Positions 43,358 to 52,680 of a DNA stretch of 64,000 bases are shown here, one piece after another. The notes under the pieces are model-generated. The model saw only the letters and a list, made by a program, of their open reading frames with translations. It had not been told where the DNA came from and ran no database searches. The number at the start of each line of letters is the position of its first letter. Position 1 is the stretch's first letter. Made by a program: the position numbers and the translations under genes. The DNA lies in contig NZ_MDDR01000020.1 in assembly GCF_001870435.1 (NCBI RefSeq), positions 87,318 through 151,317 on the forward strand, given 5' to 3'. This DNA comes from Pseudomonas costantinii. GTDB taxonomy: Bacteria > Pseudomonadota > Gammaproteobacteria > Pseudomonadales > Pseudomonadaceae.

Positions 43358-44365
43358 CTAATGAAAGTTGCCAGCCAGCGTGACCACACCGTCGGCATGC
43401 TCATGGTCCAACCAACTGGTCCAGCCCAAACGACAGACATTGCGTGCGCCAATGTGCAGCGCCCTCACCTCCCCTTCGGCCAACACAAGGCGAAGGTCGT
43501 ATTCCAAGGGGTCCCGTGTGGTTAAGCGCACCAGTGAGCGCAAGGGCTGATAGGCCTTTCCGGCGGGTAGAAACTCGTGAAGACGTTGCCAACTCAACGC
43601 CAGGACATGCACCCTGAACTTGCCGCTGCGGTCGGCTACCCGATGCCCCAGCACCAGGTCTTGGCCAAGCTCACTATTGGCGACACCCAAGTCATTGCGC
43701 TGCAAAGGGGCAACCTCCACCGTGCGTTCGACCCATTGTTCGATGAACAACGGGTCATGTTTGAAGTAGTACCGCAGGACGGTCTCGATCAACGCGGCCG
43801 AATGCGCCCGCAAGCTCAGAAGCCCCAGGTATGGCAGCAGGCGCTTGCAGTCCAGTTGCGTAGCCCCACGGATCGCTGTGCCACCCAAGCCGATCAGTGC
43901 AAACATCTGCTCGGAAAAGGTATCGCTGGCCCCCGCTTGGAAACACGCCCGATAGCGGTACTTACGCCAGATCGGCAACATCAACCGGTGCAGGCGGTGG
44001 TGGAAGATGTCGAGGAAGTCCCGCGTAGGATTGCCGCCCGACATCTCGGCAAACGCCTGTTCACCATAAAACGCCGGCAGTGGCGACCCGGCACCGAATA
44101 AGCCCAACACGTTGAGGCGCAGGCGAGCCCGTAATTGCCCGTGCTCAACAAAAAATTCGACACGATCAATATCGTGCCCAGCAAACCCCAGCCCTGGATT
44201 AGCCTGGAATTCCAGTTGGTCGTACAGCACGTCGTCATCCAGCAGCGGATGGGCATCGCGCAATCTCTCGATCACCTGCAAAATCGCCTGGAATAGCGTG
44301 TGCTCGCGGATAACACGGCAAAGTTGAGTCAAAGCAGGGGCTGCTGCCCCACCCGGGATGGCCAT
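43358..44365 (-). CDS. tssG: T6SS baseplate subunit TssG
   Basis: 335 residues, with the typical TssG N-terminus APALTQLCRVIREHTLFQAI and the conserved FFGAGSPLP-like LFGAGSPLPAFYGE (about 88-101). It builds the baseplate wedge with TssF and TssE. The 5' end overlaps the tssF 3' end by 37 bases, implying tight coupling. Confidence 0.93.
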   Translation of the reverse strand: MAIPGGAAAPALTQLCRVIREHTLFQAILQVIERLRDAHPLLDDDVLYDQLEFQANPGLGFAGHDIDRVEFFVEHGQLRARLRLNVLGLFGAGSPLPAFYGEQAFAEMSGGNPTRDFLDIFHHRLHRLMLPIWRKYRYRACFQAGASDTFSEQMFALIGLGGTAIRGATQLDCKRLLPYLGLLSLRAHSAALIETVLRYYFKHDPLFIEQWVERTVEVAPLQRNDLGVANSELGQDLVLGHRVADRSGKFRVHVLALSWQRLHEFLPAGKAYQPLRSLVRLTTRDPLEYDLRLVLAEGEVRALHIGARNVCRLGWTSWLDHEHADGVVTLAGNFH

Positions 44366-46116
44366 AGATACACGTCTCCTTGTGTGCTGGTGACTCGCAA
44401 CTCGTGATACGAATTCAGGCTGGCGTAAAGCGCAAAGAACTCATTGAGGACAGACGCGAACACAAACATGTCGCCCTGGCCGAGAAACCCTTGCGGATCG
44501 ACTGTCAGGTCCACACGCAAACCGCGAACGGGCAACCCGCGGTGCAATCGATCAACCGCCTCATGGCGGATGGACCGCAACGCGCCCAGCCTTGTCTGAC
44601 TGACCTTTTGCGCCTGCCGATCGTGATAGCGCGGCAGATCGTAGGTTTCGAGGATCACTTTCAAGGCGTTGATATCGGTCAACGACAAATAGTTAAGCGA
44701 CATATTGCTGATGAGCCTCCACAGAAAATCCTGATCCAGTGGCGGCGCAAAGCTCGCGGTTGGCGCAGTGATATTTCGAAATGTCAGTGACTCCGGCGCC
44801 TGCTCGCAGGGCTGGTTGATCTCGCCTGGGCGCAACTGCCGTGGCAAGTTGCAATTGGTACAGGTCAGTTCGATCGACAGCGTTTCCTGACCTTTCCCCC
44901 GACGGCTGCCAAACCCTATCCACGTATCAAGGCCTCCATGCTGCAGCGAGGAGCGTTGGCGAATGCTGTAGCTGGGAGGCGCCGCCGACAGGTCGATATC
45001 GCAGTCATGCTCAAAGGACTCGAACGGCACGTACGCTTGGTAACCCAACCCGCCAGGCCGCCATCCGGTGACACTGTCCACGGAAAACACACCGGCATTG
45101 CCCGACGTATATTCACCAGGTACCAGAAGGTACTCGTCCTGTTTTCCGTCCAGGCGAACGGGCACCGCATCATGTTTGAATAGATTAATGATGGGTGTGC
45201 AATACAACTTCACGTTGTCCAGCGTGGGACGTTGAGGTTCGTGCTCCCGGGTGCGGAGCTCGAAGCGCAACACCATACCGTGCACCTGCTTGAGCCGTTC
45301 ATGGGGAAGCGTATGCAGGACACTCAGCCCCTCGACCTCGACAAACAAGTACTTTTCGGGAAAAGCGAAGTACTCCTGCAGGTGACGATAACCACGGAAA
45401 GTATTCTGCGGATAAGGTATCAACGCCTGCTCTTGCGAAAACCCCACCGGCTGAATCTGACTGGCGCGCAGCCGCACTCGAATGGGTTGCCCATCGGCTC
45501 CATTGACAGCCAAACCACAGTGATCCAAAAGCAGCAAGTGGATACCATCCAGATGGCGCAACAGGCTGAGGTATAGCCCCTGGCTGATGTAGCGGTCCCC
45601 GGCCAGGTGCAGTCGCAGGGAGTCAAACGCCAGCTCGCTGAAATTACCTTCCGCACTCATGTTCAGACGCAGGTCCAGCCATGCCCCTTCGCCTTGACAT
45701 GTGTACTCCAGAGCAACGAGTTGCAGTGGCATGACGTCGGTGGTGTAGCAGGTCCGAAAGCGGCAACGCTCGCCCTCGATTGCAGCACTTTCCACAGCAG
45801 TATCGCGTGCCACTCGAACGGTGGGACCTGCACGCTTCAATGGATCAAATTGCAGGATGCTGAAGGCCGGCAGAGGCCGCATGTAGTTCGGCCATAGCAA
45901 ATGCATCAAGGAATGCGTCAGCTCAGGCAACTCGTCATCCAGCTTCTGACGCAGGCGCCCCGTCAGGAACGCAAAACCCTCAAGCAACCGCTCGACGTCC
46001 GGGTCCTGACCCGTCTGGGCGAGGAACGGCGCCAGAGCAGGATTACGCTCAGCAAAACGCCGTCCGAGTTGCCGTAGTGCGCTGAGTTCGCTTTGAAAGT
46101 AACGGTTAAAGGCCAT
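44329..46116 (-). CDS. tssF: T6SS baseplate subunit TssF
   Basis: 595 residues. The start FNRYFQSELSALRQLGRRFA and PDVERLLEGFAFLTGRLRQK are the conserved N-terminus of TssF. The central PENTFRGY-like PYPQNTFRGYRHLQEYFAFP is also conserved. ATG 46116 is fixed by this N-terminus; it lies inside the last codons of tssE (11-base overlap). Confidence 0.94.
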   Translation of the reverse strand: MAFNRYFQSELSALRQLGRRFAERNPALAPFLAQTGQDPDVERLLEGFAFLTGRLRQKLDDELPELTHSLMHLLWPNYMRPLPAFSILQFDPLKRAGPTVRVARDTAVESAAIEGERCRFRTCYTTDVMPLQLVALEYTCQGEGAWLDLRLNMSAEGNFSELAFDSLRLHLAGDRYISQGLYLSLLRHLDGIHLLLLDHCGLAVNGADGQPIRVRLRASQIQPVGFSQEQALIPYPQNTFRGYRHLQEYFAFPEKYLFVEVEGLSVLHTLPHERLKQVHGMVLRFELRTREHEPQRPTLDNVKLYCTPIINLFKHDAVPVRLDGKQDEYLLVPGEYTSGNAGVFSVDSVTGWRPGGLGYQAYVPFESFEHDCDIDLSAAPPSYSIRQRSSLQHGGLDTWIGFGSRRGKGQETLSIELTCTNCNLPRQLRPGEINQPCEQAPESLTFRNITAPTASFAPPLDQDFLWRLISNMSLNYLSLTDINALKVILETYDLPRYHDRQAQKVSQTRLGALRSIRHEAVDRLHRGLPVRGLRVDLTVDPQGFLGQGDMFVFASVLNEFFALYASLNSYHELRVTSTQGDVYLWPSRVGQQPLL

Positions 46117-46525
46117 CAGCGCAGACCTCAACCCGCCCGGCATCAACCAGGCGCGCATGAAACACAACGGGCTGCGTGACACCGTCAACGATCAGTGTGG
46201 CTTCGATCGCAAATGCCAAGGCCAACGGTTCGCTCATACGGGGCAACACCCTGACGTGCACATTCTCCAGTCGCGGTTCGTAGGCCCGAATGAAACGTTC
46301 AATCAGAACGCGCGATTGGGTCAACGACTCATGCAAGCTGAGCCGCATGTCATTGAGGTCGGGCAAACCATAGTCCGGCAGCGTCTGGACACTGCCGGCG
46401 CGGGTGCTGAGCATTTTCCCCAAATGTGCGGCGACGGATGCCACGCTGCACACCTGGGTCGACGCATCGCATTCGAGGCGTTCGAAAAGACTATTGTTGT
46501 AGGGCATCCCCTGGCCTCTACTCAT
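46106..46525 (-). CDS. tssE: T6SS baseplate subunit TssE (gp25-like)
   Basis: 139 residues, of the phage T4 gp25 lysozyme-like fold. SLFERLECD begins the domain and SVAAHLGKMLSTRAGSVQTL, DYGLPDLNDMR and IERFIRAYEPRLENVHV are the conserved blocks. ATG 46525 overlaps the tssC stop as ATGA; ATG 46507 (MPYNNSLF) has a better AGAGG and is an alternative start. Confidence 0.93.
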   Translation of the reverse strand: MSRGQGMPYNNSLFERLECDASTQVCSVASVAAHLGKMLSTRAGSVQTLPDYGLPDLNDMRLSLHESLTQSRVLIERFIRAYEPRLENVHVRVLPRMSEPLALAFAIEATLIVDGVTQPVVFHARLVDAGRVEVCADGL

Positions 46526-48000
46526 TCTTTTTCGAGCTTACCGACCAGAGACAACGTGAAGTCCGCCCCCATGTACTTGAAATGCGGGCGCACACTCAAG
46601 TTGACCCGATACCAACCTGGCTCGCCTTCGACATCGCTGACGACGATGCGAGCTGCGCGCAATGGGCGGCGTCCACGCACTTCGGCACTGGGGTTTTCCT
46701 GATCGGCCACATATTGGCGAATCCACTTGTTGAGCTCCAACTCCAGATCCGTACGCTCTTTCCATGAGCCCAATTGCTCGCGCTGCAGGACTTTGAGGTA
46801 ATGAGCCAGACGATTGACCACCATCATGTAGGGTAACTGGGTGCCAAGCCGGTAATTGAGCTCCGCGGCCTTACCCTCATCACTGATGCCAAAGGTTTTG
46901 GGTTTCTGTACGGAGCTGGCTGAAAAGAACGCTGCGTTATCACTGCCCTTGCGCATGGTCAGGGCAATGAAACCTTCTTGCGCCAGCTCGTATTCGCGTC
47001 GGTCTGACACCAACACTTCGGTAGGAATCTTGGTTTCGATCTCGCCCATGCTTTGGAAGTGATGCAACGGCAGATCCTCTACTGCACCTCCACTTTGCGG
47101 GCCGATGATGTTCGGACACCAACGAAAGCGCGCAAAGCTATCGGTCAATCGGGTGGCAAAGGCATAGGCGGTATTGCCCCATAGGTAGTGCTCGTGGCTG
47201 TTGACCACGTTCTCCTGATAGGCAAAGGTTTTGACTGGACACTCAAGGGGATCGTACGGCGTTCGTAGCAGGAAGCGCGGCACGGTAAGACCGATGTAAC
47301 GGGCATCTTCGCTCTGGCGAAAGCTCTGCCATTTGGCAAACTGCGGGCCTTCAAAATGATCCCTGAGGTCCTTGAGATCAGGTAACCCTGTAAAGCTTTC
47401 CAATCCAAAGAAGCTCGGCCCGGCAGCGGCAATAAAAGGTGCGTGAGCCATGCAGGCAACGCTGGAAGCGTATTGCATCAGCTTCACATCAGGCGCACTG
47501 GGTGACAGGAAGTAATTGGCAATGATCGCGCCCACTGGCTGACCACCAAACTGACCGTATTCGGCACTGTAGATATGCTTGTAAAGCCCGGACTGGGTAA
47601 TTTCCGGCGAATCTTCAAAATCATCCAGCAGGTCCTGCCGTGAAACATTCAACAGCTCTATCTTGATGTTCTCTCGAAAATTGGTACGGTCGACCAGCAA
47701 CTGCAACCCCTTCCAGGCAGCCTCCAGCGCCTGGAAATCCGGGTGATGAAGAATCTCATCCATTTGCTGGCTGAGTTTGGTGTCGATCTCGGCGATCATC
47801 CGGTCGACCAGTCGTTTCTTCACCGGCTCTGCGCTGTTATGCGGTTTGACCAGTTCTTCGATAAACGCCGACACGCCGCGCTTGGCAATGCCGTAAGCCT
47901 CGTCGTCGGCACTCAACAATGTCTGGGCAATGATGTTGTCGAGGATGCTGTGCTCGTCGGCAGCCCGCGCAGGCTGCAGGTTGTGTTGGGTAGTCGTCAT
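46522..48000 (-). CDS. tssC: T6SS contractile sheath large subunit TssC (VipB)
   Basis: 492 residues. Conserved blocks include HPDFQALEAAWKGLQLLVDR, DLLDDFEDSPEITQSGLYKH, EYGQFGGQPVGAIIANYFLS and the C-terminal GWYRVNLSVRPHFKYMGADF-like end. It forms the sheath with TssB. AGGAC lies before the ATG. Normal length. Confidence 0.96.
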   Translation of the reverse strand: MTTTQHNLQPARAADEHSILDNIIAQTLLSADDEAYGIAKRGVSAFIEELVKPHNSAEPVKKRLVDRMIAEIDTKLSQQMDEILHHPDFQALEAAWKGLQLLVDRTNFRENIKIELLNVSRQDLLDDFEDSPEITQSGLYKHIYSAEYGQFGGQPVGAIIANYFLSPSAPDVKLMQYASSVACMAHAPFIAAAGPSFFGLESFTGLPDLKDLRDHFEGPQFAKWQSFRQSEDARYIGLTVPRFLLRTPYDPLECPVKTFAYQENVVNSHEHYLWGNTAYAFATRLTDSFARFRWCPNIIGPQSGGAVEDLPLHHFQSMGEIETKIPTEVLVSDRREYELAQEGFIALTMRKGSDNAAFFSASSVQKPKTFGISDEGKAAELNYRLGTQLPYMMVVNRLAHYLKVLQREQLGSWKERTDLELELNKWIRQYVADQENPSAEVRGRRPLRAARIVVSDVEGEPGWYRVNLSVRPHFKYMGADFTLSLVGKLEKE

Positions 48001-48027
48001 GGTGTCAGTGTCCTTTTACTGAAGTTT

Positions 48028-48525
48028 TCAGGCCGTGGGGCTATTGAGTCCCAGCTCAGCGAGTACCCGCGCACGAGATTCGTCATCGGCCAGTGCCTGC
48101 TCAATGGCTTTTCGAAAGCTGGGCGTGTTACCAAGAGGCCCTTTGAGCGCCATCAGCGCTTCACGCAACGCCATCAATTTTTGCAATTCGGGTATTTGCT
48201 CAACCAGGTTGGCGGGGTTGAAGTCCTTCATCGAGTTGATCCGGACCTGGATGGCCAGTTCGTCGACGGCGGTACCCTCCTGCAAGCGATTGGGCACGCT
48301 CAAGGTCAAGCTCAAAGCCTGTTTGGCCAACACCTCGTCAAGGGTGTTCTTGTCGATACCGATAGGCTTTCGATCTTCGAGCTTGCGTGGGTCTTCGCGC
48401 TGGCTGAAATCTCCCAGCACCAGCAACTTCAACGGCAGCTCGACTTCCTCCTGCGCACCGCCGATGGCAGGTTTGAAGGTGATATTGATACGTTCCTTGG
48501 GTGCTACCGAACCGTCTTTGGCCAT
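48028..48525 (-). CDS. tssB: T6SS contractile sheath small subunit TssB (VipA)
   Basis: 165 residues. KERINITFKPAIGGAQEEVE is the conserved N-terminal beta-strand region, and LPLKLLVLGDFSQREDPRKL follows. It pairs with TssC in the sheath and contributes the strand bound during assembly. A perfect AAGGAG precedes the ATG, which fits high expression of a structural protein. Confidence 0.96.
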   Translation of the reverse strand: MAKDGSVAPKERINITFKPAIGGAQEEVELPLKLLVLGDFSQREDPRKLEDRKPIGIDKNTLDEVLAKQALSLTLSVPNRLQEGTAVDELAIQVRINSMKDFNPANLVEQIPELQKLMALREALMALKGPLGNTPSFRKAIEQALADDESRARVLAELGLNSPTA

Positions 48526-48557
48526 GGTGTTTCTCCTTTTTGGGTGGGCTCGAAAGC

Positions 48558-50111
48558 CTATTCAAGTACCGCTTCCAGATCGAAGTGGCATAACCTGCGA
48601 TGGGTGACTTCCTTGCGTTCGCGCATGGCGTGGTCTTGTGGCAAAAGGTCATAACAGCGGTACAGAAGCCGAGCGACTTGAAGGGCCAACTGCGGCTCCC
48701 AGCGATCCAGGCCAGCTTGCTGTAACTCAAGATCCAGCTGTTCAAGCTGGATCTTGCCCAGCTCATGCTTGCCCGCTCGCACGCACAATCTGGCCAGCGC
48801 CAACCGCCAGTGAAAACGCGCGCGATCACTGCGCGCGGCATGCAGACCTTGCTTGAGCGCAGCTACCGCGGCCTTCAGCCCATCCTTGCGAAAACTGGAC
48901 ATTCCCGCCTGCAAGGCGGCCTCCCAGGGTTCGGTCACAGCATCGACCACAACACTGGAGGGCTCGGTTTTATGCAGATGGCGAGCAACATGCAGTGCGA
49001 TCCAGTCACACGTCGCGGGGTCGGCAAACGGAGTGCCGTCGTCAAACCTGAACTCAGGCAAGCTCGGCAGGCGCTGCAATAACAAGGCAAAGTTAATTTC
49101 CAGCTCGGTCATGGCCAGGTCAGCCTGTAAGGCTTCAAGGCACTCCCATGCCAGTCGTAACCCGTCAAACCAGAACAATGCACCTGCCAGGCCGGCCTCA
49201 AGCTCAAGCAATAGATCGGCGTACTGTCCTTGGGTGAAGCGGTCTTGGTAACGCTTGAGTTTGTCGGCAGTCGGCGCACGCAAAGCCGTTACCCGCTCAC
49301 TGTTGGCGTCCGGATAGTTGATGAGCGTCAGCCATGCCAGCGTTCGGTTCAGGCGCAAGGCGCGCAGGTCAGTGACACTTTGGCGCAGCCACCAGGCACA
49401 CAAAGGGCGGGCCTGTTCCTGCAATACACGCAGCAGTTTATGGGCGTCTTTTTCGTTGTTGACCGGCTGCTCGGGCTTCAGCAACTGCGTTGTGGCCAGC
49501 TTGACCTGGGCAATAACACCCGCAACACCACCTGGCTCTGGGCCGCCTTTCGTGGCAAGCACCAAGCGCTCCGACAGTTGCCTGCGAATCGGCAACAACA
49601 AGGGAGCATCATCCCCCAGACGCTCCCCCCAGAGTTCGTCAAGGCGTACGAGGTGCTCCAGTAGCGCCTGGAACAATGGCAACTGATCGGCCAGTGAAAG
49701 GTTCTGCGCAAAGAGTAGGTCAAGTCGCAACACCAGCCAACCAAACGCGGCGCCACGAGTGCGCGACTTGGTGGGGTAGACGATCGCCCAGTGATGCTCG
49801 CAAAGATGAAGCAGCACACCTAGGCCCGCCAGAAGCCCAGGAAATGAATCGCGCTGGTACAGAGCCCAGGCCATCCAGACAGCAACCCGCATATCCTTGG
49901 AATGCTCACGCAACAATTGCTCGCTGATCTCGCTGACCTTCTGCCAATCCGGCAGGCTTGCACCATGAATCGATTGTGCCTTGCCAAGCTCGGACTCCAG
50001 GGTTTCATACTCGCTCGAAAACCGCATATCACAGCCGGCAAACTCCCCTGACAAACAGGGCAGTCGTGCGAGTTCGAGGTAATAAGCGTAGAGCTTGTCT
50101 GAATAAACCAT
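48558..50111 (-). CDS. tssA: T6SS protein TssA (ImpA N-terminal, VasJ-type C-terminal)
   Basis: 517 residues. The ImpA_N domain (about 15-130) includes LSGEFAGCDMRFSSEYETLE, a variant of the conserved G-CG-NLEYD--F segment, and ALYQRDSFPGLLAGL. The C-terminal half is helical as in long TssA proteins that coordinate baseplate and tail polymerisation. ATG 50111 is chosen as the first start giving a normal N-terminus; its ribosome binding site is weak. First gene of the minus-strand T6SS run. Confidence 0.88.
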   Translation of the reverse strand: MVYSDKLYAYYLELARLPCLSGEFAGCDMRFSSEYETLESELGKAQSIHGASLPDWQKVSEISEQLLREHSKDMRVAVWMAWALYQRDSFPGLLAGLGVLLHLCEHHWAIVYPTKSRTRGAAFGWLVLRLDLLFAQNLSLADQLPLFQALLEHLVRLDELWGERLGDDAPLLLPIRRQLSERLVLATKGGPEPGGVAGVIAQVKLATTQLLKPEQPVNNEKDAHKLLRVLQEQARPLCAWWLRQSVTDLRALRLNRTLAWLTLINYPDANSERVTALRAPTADKLKRYQDRFTQGQYADLLLELEAGLAGALFWFDGLRLAWECLEALQADLAMTELEINFALLLQRLPSLPEFRFDDGTPFADPATCDWIALHVARHLHKTEPSSVVVDAVTEPWEAALQAGMSSFRKDGLKAAVAALKQGLHAARSDRARFHWRLALARLCVRAGKHELGKIQLEQLDLELQQAGLDRWEPQLALQVARLLYRCYDLLPQDHAMRERKEVTHRRLCHFDLEAVLE

Positions 50112-50591
50112 TCTGGGCCACACACAACTAATCAAGGCAGAATCGGCAAACTTATCGATATTAAAACACCGCATCAAAATGCCATTTAACATTCGCTCAA
50201 CAGACGACGAAGTGGGTGAACCTTAGCCACACAAAAAACATTCAGCAAGCAACAGACTTACACTTAAGCAATTTCCTACACGCCCAGTAATTCATAGCCT
50301 GCGCAGCTATTTGCGCAATTAAAAAAGAACAATCAAACCGTAAATACCGCGCAACCCACCAACAACCAAACAAACAACATGAGCAACTTACTGCGCACTC
50401 GCGCGCAAACATCAACACCAAAAAACACCATTCAAATCACGACATCGCTCAAGTGCTTCATTCAACATCGCGCCCGCACCTTTATTTCATTGGCTCTCGG
50501 TATTTCAGGCACGCTTCTTGTTATAGGGAATTGCCCGTCCGGCATCACCGCCGTTCGGGATTACCTACTTAATCAGGCAAGGAAACCAGAC
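50112..50591. promoter_or_regulatory. Divergent T6SS control region with sigma-54 promoter for hcp
   Basis: 480 bases between tssA and hcp, AT-richer than its surroundings up to about 50500. On the plus strand AGGCACGCTTCTTGTT (50507-50522) matches the sigma-54 consensus TGGCACG-N4-TTGC at all but the first T and the C of GC. Transcription would start near 50533, giving a leader of about 59 bases. A TGCGCA-N6-TGCGCA pair (50300-50317) is a possible protein site. No sigma-54 box was found for tssA. A frame open from 50379 into hcp is judged spurious. Confidence 0.6.
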
Positions 50592-51107
50592 ATGCCAACA
50601 CCCGCGTATCTCTCTATCACCGGTGTCAAACAAGGTTTAATTACGGCAGGCACATTTACCCAGGACTCGGTAGGCAACATTTATCAGGAGGGGCATGAGG
50701 ATCAGATCCTGGTGCAGGCGTTTGCCCATCAGGTGATCATTCCCCGCGACCCGCAATCGGGCCAGCCAACCGGCCAAAGGGTTCATAAACCGTTGATGAT
50801 CAGCAAGGTCTTCGACAAATCCTCTCCCCTGCTTTTCAGCGCGCTGACCTCGGGCGAAGAGGTGTCGTGCCGATTGGAATGGTTGCGTACCTCCTCCGCC
50901 GGAACCCAGGAGCACTACTTCACCATCGAACTGGAAGGCGCAACCATCGTGGACATTCAATCACGCATGCCCAACTGCCAGGACCCGGACAACGCCCACT
51001 TCACCCATTTGGAGGATGTGCATTTCACCTATCGCAAGATCATCTGGACCCACGAAGTCGCCGGCACTTCCGGCTCGGACGACTGGCGTAGCCCTGTGGC
51101 CGGTTAA
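50592..51107 (+). CDS. hcp: T6SS tube protein Hcp
   Basis: 171 residues: TPAYLSITGVKQGLITAGTF at the N-terminus, then DQILVQAFAHQVIIPRDPQS, RVHKPLMISKVFDKSSPLLF and YFTIELEGATIVDIQSRMP, all typical of Hcp tube proteins. ATG 50592 is set by AAGGAAA eight bases upstream and by the conserved Hcp N-terminus. Divergent from tssA and under its own probable sigma-54 promoter. The C-terminal GSDDWRSPVAG tail is usual for this subgroup. Confidence 0.95.
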   Translation: MPTPAYLSITGVKQGLITAGTFTQDSVGNIYQEGHEDQILVQAFAHQVIIPRDPQSGQPTGQRVHKPLMISKVFDKSSPLLFSALTSGEEVSCRLEWLRTSSAGTQEHYFTIELEGATIVDIQSRMPNCQDPDNAHFTHLEDVHFTYRKIIWTHEVAGTSGSDDWRSPVAG

Positions 51108-51120
51108 CGTCGACTGATGC

Positions 51121-51155
51121 AGGAGCGGTAGCCAGGGACGGCGCCGCTCCTGCTG
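51121..51155. terminator. Hairpin between convergent hcp and aldo/keto reductase genes
   Basis: Perfect 10-bp arms GCAGGAGCGG / CCGCTCCTGC around 15 bases. It lies in the 53-base gap between two converging genes. It has no clear T tract, so it may act as a bidirectional stop of modest strength. Confidence 0.6.
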
Positions 51156-51160
51156 GTTGA

Positions 51161-51982
51161 CTACACCATCGCCAGCGGATGCTTGCGTTTAGGTGCGCCA
51201 AATACGCGGTCGATTGCGTCCAGATCGTGCTCATCCAATACCAGGCTCGCGGCACCGGCATTGAGTCGCACATGGTCGGGTGTAACAGCCTTTGGGATAG
51301 CAATGACGCCGTCCTGACGCAGGACCCAGGCAAGGGAGACCTGAGCGGGTGTCACTTCATGACGGCGGGCGATTTGCTTGAGCGTCGGGCTGGACAACAA
51401 CTCACCACCCTGGGCGATCGGACAATAAGCCATCAGTGGTAAAAGGTGTTGTTGCCACCACGGCAGCAGATCAAATTCGATACCGCGTTCTTCGATGTTG
51501 TAGAGCACTTGGTTGGTGGCGCACGCCGGGGATGCAAGTTCTTGCAGGTCCGTCACGTCAAAGTTGGAAACACCCCAACGGCCAATCTTGCCCACTTCGC
51601 GCAAACGCTCGAAGGCTTCGACGGTTTCTTCAAGAGGGTACTGACCGCGCCAGTGCAGCAGATACAGATCAATATAGTCGGTGCCCAGGCGCTGGAGGCT
51701 GGCTTCGCAGGCACGAGGAACACCCTTGTGGCTGGCATTATGAGGATAGACCTTACTCACCAGGAACACCTGGTCGCGCTTGCCGCGAATGGCCTCGCCC
51801 ACTACCTCCTCGGCACCGCCTTCACCATACATTTCAGCGGTATCAATCAGGGTCATGCCCTCGTCGATACCCAATTGCAACGCGGCGACTTCGGCGCGGC
51901 GCTGGTCCGGGTTTTCACCCATGCGCCAGGTTCCTTGGCCGATGACAGGGACGGGGACGCCGGCCAGATCAATGGTACGCAT
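51161..51982 (-). CDS. Aldo/keto reductase
   Basis: 273 residues of the AKR TIM-barrel family. TLIDTAEMYGEGGAEE carries the catalytic Asp and Tyr, FLVSKVYPHNASH the Lys, and DLYLLHWRGQYPLEE the His. WGVSNFDVTDL is the usual strand after the active site, and IPKAVTPDHVRLN lies in the cofactor region. A perfect AGGAGG precedes ATG 51982. NADPH-dependent carbonyl reduction is inferred; the substrate is unknown. Divergent from the DUF1543 gene. Confidence 0.88.
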   Translation of the reverse strand: MRTIDLAGVPVPVIGQGTWRMGENPDQRRAEVAALQLGIDEGMTLIDTAEMYGEGGAEEVVGEAIRGKRDQVFLVSKVYPHNASHKGVPRACEASLQRLGTDYIDLYLLHWRGQYPLEETVEAFERLREVGKIGRWGVSNFDVTDLQELASPACATNQVLYNIEERGIEFDLLPWWQQHLLPLMAYCPIAQGGELLSSPTLKQIARRHEVTPAQVSLAWVLRQDGVIAIPKAVTPDHVRLNAGAASLVLDEHDLDAIDRVFGAPKRKHPLAMV

Positions 51983-52089
51983 GACAACCTCCTGATGAGT
52001 TCGCAGATTAAACAGTGTGGCACTGGTCGGACAAAAGGCTTCAATCGAAGTATGGTTAGCCTTTGCCAAGTCGCCAGGAAGAACCTGCA

Positions 52090-52584
52090 ATGCTGTTTGT
52101 CGTCATGCTTGGGGGCAAGCACCCGCGGGCTAAAATTGAAGTTCACGATGTGGTGTTCGCGGTAGCGGATACGTTGGAAGCTACCTACCCGCAATTACGT
52201 GACGGCTGGTTCGGAAGCCCAAAGGGGGTGCATATCGACGCTTGGATGGCGGTCGATGGGGTCGACGGCTGGAAAGTCGAACTCAGCCACCTGGCGCCAC
52301 ACGGCGACGCGCATCACCTGTACTTCATCAACCTCGGCGGCTATGAAGCCAACGCTTTTGGCGAGGCCCATCATTACCTGTTAGTGGTGGCCCGTAATAA
52401 ACAGGAAGCGACGAGCAAGGGCAAACAACACATGCTGCGTGACTGGTCCCAGGCTCACACCGACGGCGTGATGGACCTTGACGACTGCCTGCCCATCGAC
52501 TTGGTGGACGGTCGCTATATCCACCTGGTGCAAGGCCCCCATAGGCCCATCATCCAGCAGAACGACTACATCATCCTGCCCTGA
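52090..52584 (+). CDS. DUF1543 domain protein
   Basis: 164 residues in two similar halves. The first has LFVVMLGGKHPRAKIEVHDV and a -DGWFGS- segment; the second has LYFINLGGYEANAFGEAHHY. This matches DUF1543, a family of unknown function. No signal peptide. ATG 52090 has GGAAG before it. The divergent AKR gene is 107 bases away, with no special site seen between them. Confidence 0.8.
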   Translation: MLFVVMLGGKHPRAKIEVHDVVFAVADTLEATYPQLRDGWFGSPKGVHIDAWMAVDGVDGWKVELSHLAPHGDAHHLYFINLGGYEANAFGEAHHYLLVVARNKQEATSKGKQHMLRDWSQAHTDGVMDLDDCLPIDLVDGRYIHLVQGPHRPIIQQNDYIILP

Positions 52585-52680
52585 ACCCTACCCGAACGGG
52601 GTATGGCGCCCACCCCTCACCTGCCTGACAGTGCAATCAGTCCCTCGGCCTGATAACAAGCACAAGAAAGGTGGGTCCCC

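Noticed and set aside
50112..50330. Sigma-54 promoter for tssA on the minus strand
   Set aside because: Every GC/CC pair was checked for ten-base spacing and none fitted the consensus.
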